From Prunella strophiata (taxonomy: Eukaryota; Chordata; Aves; Passeriformes; Prunellidae), in NCBI GenBank assembly GCA_036583965.1, contig JAZBQD010000030.1:56793551-56857550 (forward strand): DNA of 64,000 bases, in the 5' to 3' direction. Shown piece by piece: positions 1 to 11,513 of this stretch. The number at the start of each line of letters is the position of its first letter. Positions within the stretch are counted from its first letter, which is position 1. The notes below the pieces were generated by a model. That model was not told the DNA's origin. It did no database searches and saw nothing but the letters and a program-made list of their open reading frames with translations. Position numbers and translations under genes: made by a program.

Positions 1-1760
1 TGAACTTGATTTTGTGAGTGCACAACAATAAATACCCTGTAATTTTAACTTCATGTGAAGTAAGAAGTGCAACAGAAAAATGTATAGGTACTCAGTAGGA
101 GGGTTCAGACAAAAAACATTGAGCTTAATAAAGAATTAAATCTTTGGAGGGCTTTGTGAGCCATTCTGGCTTTAAAAAAAAAAAGTGAAATGGCATTTTT
201 TTTCATCTAAAAGGTCTCTTTTGGTTGTGCAATTATATGGATTTGGTGGAATTTTTCTAAGCTATGTAGAAAAATTTACAGTTATTTTAAAAGAATAAGA
301 TTATATTTAAGTTTTCATATTTCCAGATCTTGATCAAAACATAAAAAGAAATACACTAAAAAATAAAGAGCATGGACTCTTCTGGTGTCTATAATCTAAA
401 GCTCCCAGTATTTTTATGCCAACCTTCAAAATTTATCCATAGGACAAATATGGAAAGCATAGATGACATTCAAAATGTTTCAGAGTAAATGCATCACTGT
501 AGTAAGTGAAAGATTTCCACTGCCTTTAATGTTTTAATATTAAATGTTCAATACAAAATCCTCAGTATATGGTCTCTCAAACTACATAAATTTCAGAATT
601 CACAGGTGTCTCTGAAATTTTTTTTTTAAAATTCCCACATCCTCTCAAGTGTCACTTCCTTGCAAAATAACATTGACACCTTAGGGATGCTCTTATGTTT
701 GCATCTGGAGTAAAATGTGTTGATTATGTTAGAAGAAGATGCCACAGAAGCAAAATGTATTATTCTCATTAAAAACCCAATACTTTCCTTTTAAGAATGG
801 CATAAAAGCAACATGACCGATAGGGCACTGCTAAGGCATTGCAAAGTGTCATGAATATTTTGGGAACCATTGTCTGCTTTACAAGGTATTATATATTTCC
901 CACTTACTTTCAAGATTTCTTCTTTAATTAAATTGTAAACTCCCCAGTATTTCACTGTTAAGAACTATCCCAGTCTTAGTCAAATGTCTTTATAAAGCTG
1001 AATTCTCTGTAAAGAATATAAAGCTACAGCATTTTTTCCTGTTTGGTTTGATTATGACTAGATAATTAAATTGAGATATTGCACATAGGAAACATTATTT
1101 ATTTCTTGCAGAAAAATTTAATTTCATGCATGAGAAGTTACTTGTTCCCTTTTTTGTCCAATTCTACATGTCTCACTAAAGCAGTAATTTTTTTGTGGGG
1201 AGACTTTTGGTTGACAGCTATTACTAAGGTCCCATGCAGGTGGTTATTTTTATAGATAAGATATGCATCACAGATTATCTGTTGTAGCTAACCTGCTTGT
1301 CTTACAACACTTGATCCAAAACAACCCTCTGTTTATGGAGGAAACAAAACACTGGAACAAAGTTCTTCAGTGGATTAAGTGCTGTTTATAGGAGGTTGTC
1401 TCAGATTTGTGTCCACTGAGCTAGAAGTTTTCATTTCAGTCCATAATCTTATGCTAAATTGATTGAGCTACAATACACAACAAAAAATAACATGAAAGAA
1501 CTACACCTACTGCTCATGTGAGACAATCAGTAGACCCTGTAAAGGACAGGATGCCCTTCGTCTTCTTATTTGCAATGCCTTAGCTGATTGAAACTAACAG
1601 TAGTTTGAAGTCTGTAAGGATTTTAGAAATAGGACTACAATGAGAAGATGCTTAAGTTTTTTTTGTTGGATTTAAATAAGTATAAAGTCCAGCTTTGCAA
1701 GAAACAGGTGGAACGAAAAATGGATTCCATTTCTCTTGTGCTTTTACATTCATATATTTT

Positions 1761-1825
1761 ATATCTATCTATCCATCTATTTATCTAGCTATCTATTTCC
1801 TTTTTTTTTTTTTTTTTTTTTTTTT
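1761..1825. repeat. Degenerate (TATC)n tract followed by T25
   Basis: The tract is built from TATC, CATC and TATT tetramers with several interruptions, then about 25 uninterrupted T. It is a decayed microsatellite joined to a homopolymer. The sequence before it has no AATAAA-type signal in the orientation that would make the T run a retrocopy tail. Confidence 0.8.
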
Positions 1826-2320
1826 CTCTCAAGTGGGCAGTATGCACTGACATTTGCTAAGGAATGACCTAGACTCACAGTGTAAAACACAGGAAGTGAT
1901 GAATGGCGATATTGTGACTGGAGACAATAAATGTAAAATTTATCTCATTTAGCTTTAGTCATGTAGTTGTTCAACATCACAATCAAGCGAGCTCAGGTAT
2001 TTAATGAAGAGTAGGGAAACCATTGCAGGGATTGTTATCTCATCTCAATATCTCAGAATGCATTAATTTTTTTTCATGAATTACAGAGGGGTACAGGACA
2101 GTTTGCTCAGATTCAGTGCACAGCTTTTGGGAAATAAAGTTAAATGCAATAAATCCTTTGAGGCAACTGATAATATTTCTGTGTGAAAGATAAACCAATG
2201 TTTTGTGTAGAAGTACAGAAAAACTGTAATTTGCTTTGTAAACTTTGTAATTTCTGCATGTGGATCTGCCCTTGTGGTGCACAGACAACTGTAAAGGAGC
2301 CCATTTCAACAATTTAATTT

Positions 2321-2350
2321 AATTAGTACCTTAAGTTCAAGGTACTAATT
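2321..2350. repeat. Perfect 12-bp inverted repeat (hairpin)
   Basis: AATTAGTACCTT at 2321-2332 pairs perfectly with AAGGTACTAATT at 2339-2350 around a 6-nt loop AAGTTC. Either strand could form this short hairpin. There is no flanking gene, T-run terminator context or transposon end, so no function is assigned. Confidence 0.85.
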
Positions 2351-3552
2351 TGAATCAGCTGAATTTTATCCCACATAATCTGAATTTCTTTTACAATGAG
2401 GAAACAAAGGATGGACTGAAGGGGAATGGGTAGATAGAAGAAAGGTCATTGTGGAACAAAAAGTGAAGAGTGAAAATCTCTCTAAGGTCAAAAAATATGC
2501 CCAAAGTACATTGGTGCATACACAAAAACTTAAAAGCTATTTTTCTCCTTCTCCACATACTCCCCTGCCCCCATATCCCCCTGCAACTGAAAAAGAAACA
2601 ATCAGCTAAACTACAACTATTTTTTTTTAATAAAACTTGGGAGAGAAACAGAACATTTAGAAACTTTAAGGAGCAGAGAACTGCTACATTACTTGTACTT
2701 CCACACTTGTGAAGCATTATGCAGAGTTTCTGCATAGTTCTCCTGGGGGAGCTGAAGAGTTCAAACCCTCTGCACTGTATATTAAATGGAAGAGTTAGTC
2801 TGAATCATTTGATGTATCTGTAAGAAATAGATTTCCTTGCTGTGCTTTTATGTTTGATGTGCAATGAAAGTGGTGAGAAGAGAATACAATCAATTGAAGA
2901 ACTATGATATGAGCAAGGAAATTTTACATTAATTTTTCATTAAAATATGCACAAAACAGAAAAAAAGTTAGAAAAAAATATCAAGGAGATGTGATAATAG
3001 ACCATGAATATAATAAATAGGAAAACTCAGTTTGAAGGAATTAAATCTTAAGGTATAGGACACAGCAGTGGCAGAGGAATGACAGCAAGAGACATTATTC
3101 TGACATGTACATACCCACACAGCTTAGGAAATATTGTGAACAAATCCTTTCTGTAAAATGCTTTCAAAATGCCCATCATGACAATGACATTTGAAAGACA
3201 GAGAGCTGTTCAACAAAGAGAGAAAGTGATAAAGTACATTGAAGAATGAGGACAGAAGAGGACACAGAGAAAAAAGAAAGCATGGGAAAGAGTAAGAAAG
3301 TAAATGGACAGGCATGTATTACAGCTTTAATAAAACAGGAATGTAATTGTTAGAATGATCTTTACATTATACAGTTATTTTTTTATCTCACTCAGAAGTT
3401 TTGTGACTATAAATTAACATCAGTTGTGTTTCAAAGGGATAAGTATCACCTAAGAACTAGAACCAGCATAAGTGACCTTCAGTGCCTTTGAGTTAAAATT
3501 TTCAAATTTACATGCTGTGGATTAGGACATAGTGAACATTGTGTTGGGTGCA

Positions 3553-3735
3553 GGTGATTAAACTCTGGGACAGGTTGCCCAGACATCTGATTTAAGTGCT
3601 CATCCTTGGAGATGTTGAAAACCGGACTGGGCAAAGCTCTGAGAAACTGCTCAAGTTGACCCTGCTTGAGCAGGGAAGTTGAACTATACAATTTCCAGAG
3701 GTCCAAGAAAACCGTAACCATTCTGTGATCCTCTC
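3553..3735 (+). mobile_element. CR1 LINE, 3'-end fragment
   Basis: A diverged 3' untranslated end of the chicken-repeat-1 family on the plus strand. Recognisable landmarks in order are 'gggacaggttgcccaga' near 3566, 'ccttggagatgttgaaaac' near 3604, 'gctctgagaaactgctcaa' near 3635, and a terminal 'aaccattctgtgatcctct' whose last bases correspond to the CR1 end octamer ATTCTRTG. CR1 is the dominant LINE of birds and inserts 5'-truncated copies without a poly(A) tail, as seen here. No reverse-transcriptase coding sequence remains. Assignment is from remembered consensus landmarks. Confidence 0.85.
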
Positions 3736-6403
3736 AACTTTCCATCATCATAAATGTGTGAAAGAAGCAGAGACTGCTAAAATCTGCCTTAGGATATTCA
3801 TACTTTTACCCTGTGATTTATTACGGAGCTTGGTATTATAATTAAGAACAGGTAGGCAGCAAATCATAGCTGTGTTTTGTTCTGTAGATTTTTTTTTCAA
3901 AAGAAATAAAGATTGTAGCCTGTATTGCAGCTGTCACAAATTATTCTACTTTTATGCAAGATGATGGTTGTCTATGGAAAACATGGTTAGACATTGTTTT
4001 CAATCATTTTTCTCAGTTCATAAATATAAGAATATTGTTCTTATCACATTAATATATAGTTATTATTTCCTTCTGAGATGATATGTCAGATCATAGATTT
4101 TACTGCTCACAAGGTATTCATTTTTCTTCTCTGTTTTAGTAGTTTTTGATTTGGACTTTAATTTTGAAAGGAAACCCACTGAGATATATGTGTATATGAA
4201 GGAAATATATCTAATTTATCATTTTGGGCTGGTATTTAATTTCATATTGATTTTATTAATCTGATTCTTGTCTTTATTATTTTCTCATTTTCTTTCTTTG
4301 AAAAGAAAGAAAATATTTTGTATATAAAGGTATAGCTAATTTATTTTCCTAGATATATGTTCTGTGTTGCTCAAGTCTCCATTTTTTTTAAGATGCAGGG
4401 AAATACAATTCATGGAAGGGTGCTCTCATCAACAAAGATTACTCCATTTTAGATGAACTTGCAACTACATGTTTGATTAAGCAGCAGGTGGTGGCACATT
4501 TGTTGAAATGGACCATTTGTTGTATTAATAAGGTAAACAGAGGTATCTATTAATTATGTGCAAGGTAATGCCAGTTCACAGACAGTGTTCAAATCCCATC
4601 AGTCTCTGTTTTGGAATGAAACCTGCATATGCAATATGGCTGAAAATATAAAGAGAGAAAAATTATGTTAGTTGGACCATTTTGCTTTTGCAAAGCAAAC
4701 ACTGGGAGAATAGTTTTCATTCTTTGCCTTTTCCAATAATTGTTCTATTTATCTTTGATGTGCTTTTTGCACTGTCATGAATGGAAAAACCTCACCTCCT
4801 CCAAAGAACTGGAAAATGCAGTAAAGGAGCAGTGTGAATTAGGCCAGTGCCATGTGCTGGAGCAGAGATGGAGCTGTGCTGAATGTAACAGGCTCTGCTA
4901 AGACACGATGTTTCCTTGAGCACACTGTTCAATAAGAAAGAGTTTCCTGAAACAGGGCTGGCGTGGTTCTGGTTGACTTGGAGACATCCAAAGAGTTTGA
5001 ATCTGTCTTCACCCTCCTGTGTTCACTTGTTTATAAAATGTGTTTTTACCTAGGGTAGCCAGGCAGATATTTAGCATAGTTACACAGTCATTATGCAGAT
5101 GCCAGTTCCCTGCTGTACTGAAGGGTGTGAGCAGCCAAACAGAGTGCGAGGCTTGCACAACAGAGCTGGGAAACTGCAGTTCTGTTTTTGTAACCATGAT
5201 GTCCTGAGTCTTCTGTCTTATTGTCTTTTGTCTTAAATTATGTTATTTCTGATCACGCAGGCTATTTTCACTGGGCAAAAGATTGCTGGTAAAATGTGAA
5301 TTTCAATCTCCTTCTTGCACGCTAAGTAGTTGTTTGTAGACATTGACAAAAATGCTCATGAAAAAAATGTTAGTTTTCACAAAGTAATTTAGTTCTCATC
5401 AGATCTTGGCAATTTGTCTTTAGAAAAGTTGTGGGTTGGTCACAACAGAGTACAGACATATACAAACAGGAACTGGCATGATTTATGAGAACCTTACCTC
5501 TAAATCTTCTCTAAATGCACATTTGTTTTTAAGATTTCTGCAGAAACACATAGAATCATATTAAGAGACACAGTTTTATTTGTGGATCAAAATAAATATG
5601 AATGCCATGTGCTTTCTTGCCTGCGACTCCATTGTGTTTGCCAGTACACCTTCCCAGAATAATCTTTGACTATAACTAACTTTTTTCTAGCCACCCCAAT
5701 TTTTTAAGACATACACTTTAATACTGTGCTATATCATAGGAAAAAGAGAGCTAAAGAGAAGTAAAGAAAGTCCAAGAAATGTCTGAAATTATGAGGGAGC
5801 TTAAGATAATTTTTAGGGAAATGTTTAATTTTTTCACATGATAAGACCCAGAAGTACAGACAGGCCACATCCCACTAGCCACTCTTGGAACTTTTAAGCC
5901 TGTGTAATGCAGATAGATTACCTATTTTGTGAAGTTAATGCAAACTTTTGAAAAATATCATACTAGTTGTATGCTGACTTAAGACAAATATGATATTTAT
6001 TTCAAGTAATTAATTAGAGAAAAGAAATTCACCAAGAAAAAATTAAAAAAAAAAAAACAAGGGAAAATATCACTGTCCTAATCAGCAGGAACAAATTTGT
6101 AATTAAATCAAATGATGCATTCAACTGAAGTTGTTTCCTGAAGAAACTTTTATTGTCCTTCTTTCTTCTATACTGTGAATATTTGGGTTTTTTTTCAATT
6201 TGAAAGAGAATTAAAATTAAAAGTAAAATCATTGCTTCTGTATGATATGTTCTTAGTGAAGTTTTATTTATTGAACCTATTAAAATTGATGAAATCCAAT
6301 CCCCTCAGAATTATGACCTTCAACCAAACTTATTTATTCAGCATCTACATATTGTCTACAAATTTTGATGCAATTTGTCCACAGATGAGATCCATTATTT
6401 TCC
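3736..6403. other. Unique A+T-rich DNA, no gene recognised
   Basis: Contains an inverted repeat at 4287-4314 (listed separately) and otherwise unremarkable A+T-rich sequence. Short frames at 5009-5197 (minus) and 6029-6232 (minus) have no recognisable features; the second is a Leu/Ile/Phe-rich translation of A-rich DNA. No promoter-like, CpG-rich or repeat-derived segment was seen. Confidence 0.6.
4287..4314. repeat. Perfect 13-bp inverted repeat with 2-nt spacer
   Basis: ATTTTCTTTCTTT at 4287-4299 is followed after GA by its exact reverse complement at 4302-4314. The left arm is pyrimidine-rich and the right arm purine-rich. It may have arisen by a local inverted duplication or template switch. 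No gene or element boundary coincides with it. Confidence 0.85.
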
Positions 6404-6449
6404 AATACTCACTAGCATAGGTAAAAGCTTACCTATGCTAATGAGTATT
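6404..6449. repeat. 21-bp near-perfect hairpin, 4-nt loop
   Basis: The arms at 6404-6424 and 6429-6449 are reverse complements at 20 of 21 positions, separated by AAGC at 6425-6428. The single mismatch is C:A in a plus-strand transcript but a permitted G:U wobble in a minus-strand transcript, so the minus strand would fold without a break. The stem ends sharply at both sides. It is short for a typical microRNA precursor and no transposon match was recognised. It could be a palindromic template-switch scar or a small structured RNA. Confidence 0.85.
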
Positions 6450-9400
6450 CTGGTAGCTTGGATAGATATTCATGCTATTTTTAAAAACCAGTAACTAAAT
6501 TCTTCTGCTCCCTGAGTATCCTTCCCTTGTGTTTACAATGAAAGGTAGAAGTTTGGCCAGAGTGGTGTAAGTGGCATAAAACATCATACAAAGTTATTGC
6601 AGAAGGAATGAAAATCATGTGATGATTTTTACTTACAGATGCCTTCAGCAAAAAATGGCATTCCCACTTCCTTGATTACCATCCGGCTATATGAAGCTAT
6701 CCTCAAACTTTCTATTTTATATATATATATATCTTTATGCTGTTATCAACAAGCCAAAATTATCCATTATATGGAAACTAAATAATGTATTTCCAGGGTC
6801 TTACAAATGTCAAGGTATGTCTAGGCTGCTTCCTAAACTAGGAAGGGAGCCAGGGAGTAAGTGTAAACACTTGATTCTCAGTCATCCATCATGCTTAACT
6901 ATCACTTCACTTCCTCAAACTGCTCCAATAGTGTGATTCTTGAAAAGCTGTGTGGTTTAGTTTACACAGTCCAGCGAGAGAATTTTCAAATATTTGGCAA
7001 ATACAGACTTTCACATGAAACTTACTACTCAGAAACAAATTGGAAGTTTATAGAGATCGAGTTATTACTTTATGTTTACATCAAAGTTTTCTAGAGGGTG
7101 AAGACCTTATTATGGGCTCACTGCAAGTGTATGGGAAGTATTTTGCAAAGTCCTTGGAAAGCTTATGACACAAGGGGAACAGTTATAGTCTAGGTGGCAT
7201 CAAGCCACCCAACAGTTGCTGAAGTGGAGAGGATGCATCACATCATGACAAGTAGGTTCTATTCATTGCAATGGAAATTAGAGTGGACAAGGGATTTCTT
7301 CAATTTGCCAGCATAACTCAAACAAAGTCTTGTCTGAAAGTCAAAATTTTGTTTCCTTCTTCCAGCTGTACAGAGCAAAGTAAGTCACCAGATGTGGTGT
7401 CACTGATGTACACAGATCTTATTACAAAAAATTATTTCTTCCTGAAGGATGGATCTCAAAGCACAGGAGTGTTTGACTGAAATTGTTTCTATTCTGACCC
7501 ATGCAGTCAGTCAAAATTAAACTTGTGCAGTTCCACCCTGCTGTTTTTGTAATTAGTCAAATTGCATTATAGTGACTTTTTTCAAAAGATGACAATAATT
7601 TTAATGAGTCATTTCAGACTTTTGACAATGGCTTCTCGATGTCAAACATTCTTTTATTTTAGGGCTTATAGTTTTTAACACTGCTAGACACATGGTTATT
7701 TCAACAAATCAAGATTTTTTTTCATTAGTTTCCAATTACCTTTACATTTTTACAGTTAAAAACTGTGAAAGAGTGTTAATTACCATGCCAATTATAAGTC
7801 CACACCAAGAGTCATTTAACCTATGAAGGTCAAAAAGCTTAGTTTAAAAAAATCAATAGTGAATATAAGATAGTGATAAAAACTAAAATAAGAATGATGA
7901 AAAGAATCAGATTAGATATATCAGATTATATATAAGTGTATATATAAACTTATAACCTTAATCCTTTGTGGGTTTTGCTTTTCTGAATGGTTGTAGGTCT
8001 TCTGCTACAAATATCTGCCTTGGCAAGTTTGCAAAACTTTCCAGTTTTTTCCTTATGTAAAGTACACAAAAGTCCAAAATTTGTATAGTATCAAGAATGG
8101 ACAGAAGTGAAAGATGATTGATTTAGGTGTAATTTAGCTGGAGAAGTTGGATTCCTTCTGAATAGTTGCATGGCCACGATAATATTTTAGAATGTTTGGA
8201 GCAAGTTTGTGTAGCCTAGTATTAAAGTGTTTTTCTGAGTTTGTGATTTTGAAATCAGTGGTGTAGTCAGTGGAGTTCAACAAAAAGAAATTGTATTTTC
8301 ATTAATTAACAGCATCTTTCAAGAATAAGGCAATTGACAGTGCTTTTGATATTTGATATTTCTGCTTGATTTTTGCTTTATTGCATCCTACTTTTCATTG
8401 AAAGCATTTTTTATTGGCCAACTTCAATATTTACCAGCAAAGTGAATTACACTTAGATCATTGGTATTTGAGTAGTTGGCATAAAATAATACTCTTAGAG
8501 AATTTTTCCTCTTTTTTTTCACCTGTTTTAAAATTATGGAAAGGACAGTCCTGTCAATAGGGAATCAGGCCCCATGAATCTGGTTCCTAGAAGACAAGCT
8601 CTTTCATGAGAGAAGAAAATCAGCCACTGGAGATAATTTTAAGTGTGTTAAGTGAATTCATTTTCTGATGGAAATAAATTTTTAAAAAAGAAAATCATGG
8701 TATACAGGGATATCATAGAAAGATTAGAATTTTTTTTTTTTTTTTTTTTGCTATTAATGCTTGTGGATGCTGTGAGATTTTCAGAGAAGAGGGAGTTACT
8801 GCTCACTAAAATAAGATAGAATAGTTAAGAAAAGGAAATCAGAGATATTGCTTATATAGCTAAGGTTGTGTTTAACCCAGATAGAAGAATATCTTGGAAT
8901 AAAACCAAGAATGTGTTTTTATTCATGTGCCAATAGATATCAATTATTCAGCATTTATAAATTCTCAAACAGTGTTAAGTCTGGAGCCCAAATAAAGCAA
9001 GCTTTAGAGCTGTAAGACTGAATTCAAATTAATAGCTTGATGTTTAGCTGTAAAACTTCAGAACAGCAAGCACCAGGATCTTATTCATGCTGTAGGTTAA
9101 TATATTACCCTTTAATTCACACTCAATTCAGATCATGAACGGATCAGAAGAGAAAATGACACATAATTTTGAGCTGGTCAAGTCTTCCTCTGTTTTTCAT
9201 ACCAGCCATTGTGAAAGGATTAGCAATCTACTTCAGAAGAAATTCAGGACTAGAGGGACACCTGCCAAGGCAGGTAAGAAGTGAGTTGCCAGCAGTTCTC
9301 TGGAAACAGGTACACACCTGATCCTGTTAGCTCTGATTCAAAGCAGGATTATTAGCATCTCAGTTTCCTGAACACTATAATCACTCATACACCATTGAGA

Positions 9401-10361
9401 AAAGAAGAAAAGATGCAAATATGTACAGGGGTTTGAATCTCTTCCACACTACTTAGCAATACCAAAGAGCTGCCTGAAAATATAGAGAGCAATTTAGAAT
9501 AAGAAAATAAGGAGACATAAATTTTCAAAAAGCTGTCAAGATGTAGAGGAGAAAATACATTTATAAGACCTCAAAAGTAGAGTGACAAGTGCAGCAGTGA
9601 CAAGTTATATTTGGTCAAGTCTAAGGTTTGATGAAATACTTCTGAGGTAATAGCAATTCCAAATGATAAGAATTTGTTGCTGATTTCTGATGTTCTTTAG
9701 TTTTCTTCTTTTTTATCCCCCTTTTATTATTTATCTCCAATTTGAACATAGTTGTAGAAATATCTGGAATTTAATGAAAGTTTAGGAAGTAAATGTAAAT
9801 TCAATGAGCTGTTCGAAATGTACAGTCTATTAAAAAAAAAAGTATTTTATCTCATAATCCTAAAGTTTAAACATGTCAGGGACAGTATGCCATTCACTTT
9901 GTCTAGTAAAACACATAAAAAGTACTAATGATTCTGCATAAATTGGATGGTGCCATTTTTTCACTCAGTGCTCCCTATCACATACGAAGAAAACAATTAT
10001 TTCTGTCTTGGGGGAAGAAAAGAAGACTGTGAAAAAAATTTCACCATGATAATCCTCTAAATTTTTTCTCTTCAGTCTGAACTAACACTGCTACTAGTAG
10101 AAAAAGGTCTTCCTCTTTTTATATATTTATATGTATGAGCATGTTTTACAGAAGCATTATTAATCTTAAGTGCTATGCAAACACAAAACTAAAAAAATAG
10201 CCCAAGAACCATCAAGGTCAATAGACTGATACAAGGATGGAAGGACAAGGACAGAAAGAGCACTGTACAGGTCAAGCAGGATCCAAAATCTTTAAAGTTT
10301 TGTGAATAATATGTTAATTATTTTTGTCTATTAATTACTATTATCTATTCCTATTTATCAG
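6450..10361. other. Unique A+T-rich DNA, no gene recognised
   Basis: Holds a short (TA)n run at about 6717-6733, a T20 run at 8730-8749, and an AT-alternating stretch near 7915-7950. Short frames at 6691-6936, 6891-7094 and 7271-7480 lack any recognisable domain. A pyrimidine tract ending in CAG near 7368 lies close to a GTAAGT at about 7379, but the interval between them is only 14 nt and cannot be supported as an exon. Confidence 0.55.
8730..8749. repeat. T20 homopolymer
   Basis: Uninterrupted T run in otherwise unique sequence. On the complementary strand no AATAAA-type signal lies just upstream of the A run, so there is no specific evidence that it is a retrotransposition tail. Confidence 0.85.
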
Positions 10362-10530
10362 AATAGATCAGGCCAGAGATGGCATAAACCACATAAACTC
10401 TTCTAACCACAATCAATTGTTCTTTCCTGCTGAGGAAAGATTTTTGGTCCATGATTTCTCAGGAAACCTTCCCAGTCCTTGTTTTACTGCTGAACTTATT
10501 CAGCAGAAAATTGCGGAGAGGATTCTACAG
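10362..10530 (+). other. Candidate exon: open frame bounded by splice-like sites (unconfirmed)
   Basis: A T-rich tract ending in 'ctatttatcag' precedes 10362, and 'ctacag' followed by GTAAAT marks a possible donor at 10531. Between them one frame has no stop over 169 nt, giving 56 codons; the acceptor would be phase 2 and the donor phase 0. The translated end, FTAELIQQKIAERILQ, looks helical and protein-like, but I recognise no family. A second possible acceptor within the frame at 10433-10434 would give a 96-nt phase 0-0 exon. The donor sits at the base of a perfect 13-bp stem (10532-10572). A frame this long flanked by such weak motifs can occur by chance. Confidence 0.2.
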
Positions 10531-10531
10531 G

Positions 10532-10572
10532 TAAATTTTAGGATACTTCTCTCTTAATAATCCTAAAATTTA
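10532..10572. repeat. Perfect 13-bp inverted repeat
   Basis: TAAATTTTAGGAT at 10532-10544 pairs exactly with ATCCTAAAATTTA at 10560-10572 across a 15-nt loop. If the upstream candidate exon were real, this stem would cover its 5' splice site; the splice interpretation is hypothetical, while the stem is directly visible. Confidence 0.85.
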
Positions 10573-11111
10573 GAGGACAGTTTGAGGTTTGATTTGTCAG
10601 ATTTGTGATATGATCCAAACAAAACAATAGAATGAAAGAGACAAGACTCCTCTGGAAGATGCTGTTGCAGCTACCTGGTTAGAGGAAGAATGGGAATTTT
10701 GGAAATTTGGCCTAGCTATAATATAACAGAATTTGGCCATTCCTGTTGATAGCACTTAATCACTAGGAAGAAATTTTTTTTGTTTAAAGTAGAAGTCAGA
10801 TTGTCCTAGAATTCCTATATTGAATTTCTTGCTTTTTACTAACAAAAGGAAACTTTTATTTTCATTATATATATTGGTGAATGCTGTGGCTGAGAGTTGT
10901 GAAGAACTTTGCAAACAGAAGCAAGGAAACTGCCAGGAAAAAACTCACCAAAATACCAACAAGCAACTCCAAAACCCATAGAGTAATATTTAAATGTGTG
11001 ATTTGTAATGTTTATGTGATTTTTCACTTCTCCTTACTTTAAGTACATATTTCAACCTAAATAACCACAAATGATAAATGACCAGGGGGGGAAAAAAAAA
11101 CCAAACCAAAA

Positions 11112-11127
11112 AAACCCTATAGGGTTT
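11112..11127. repeat. Perfect 16-bp palindrome
   Basis: AAACCCTATAGGGTTT equals its own reverse complement. It lies beside a G8 run and an A-rich tract at about 11085-11111. The half-sites resemble a CCCTA/TAGGG step, but only one unit on each side is present, so it is not an interstitial telomere array. Confidence 0.8.
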
Positions 11128-11489
11128 GGGATAAATATCTTTTTCCAGAACAATAGGGACCTGAACACCTCATTTATTCTTCTTCCTAGTGCTATCAAAA
11201 GCAGATTAAAAAATAGGAAACTATTTATGAACAAAATAAAAATATTTATATTGAAAAGAGTACCTTAAAATATTAAATGCTTTTAGTAACATAAAATCTT
11301 TCTTAATCTCAAGTAGCCTGTGAAAACTTTCAAATTTATCTTCTCATTGTGCCCAAATGTTAAGCATTGTTTTTCTCAGATAAATCAATTGTAATCACTC
11401 AGTCTGGACTTTTAAAATAATTTTATTTCCACTACTTTTCTTTCTATTTCTTCCCCAGGGGGAGTTCTTTGCACAGAACTTCTAAGATT

Positions 11490-11513
11490 AAAAAAAAAAA
11501 AAAAAAAAAAAAA
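11490..11513. repeat. A24 homopolymer
   Basis: Uninterrupted A run. The preceding 40 bases hold no AATAAA-type polyadenylation signal and I recognise no mRNA-like body upstream, so it is annotated only as a mononucleotide repeat. Confidence 0.85.

Larger units (their letters stand above)
1..3552. other. Unique A+T-rich DNA, no gene recognised
   Basis: No exon, RNA gene or recognisable transposon was found. A degenerate TATC/TATT tract at about 1761-1797 runs into a T25 homopolymer at 1801-1825. A perfect hairpin at 2321-2350 is listed separately. Short open frames around 2391-2735 and 3124-3315 are Leu/Phe/Ser-rich with no domain-like pattern and are most simply chance frames in T-rich DNA. 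Confidence 0.6.

Noticed and set aside
4575..4610. 'gttcaaatcccatc' resembling a tRNA T-arm
   Set aside because: No A-box, anticodon arm or acceptor stem is found upstream at the right distance.
7369..7382. Strong pyrimidine acceptor followed 14 nt later by GTAAGT
   Set aside because: A 14-nt microexon cannot be supported from sequence alone.
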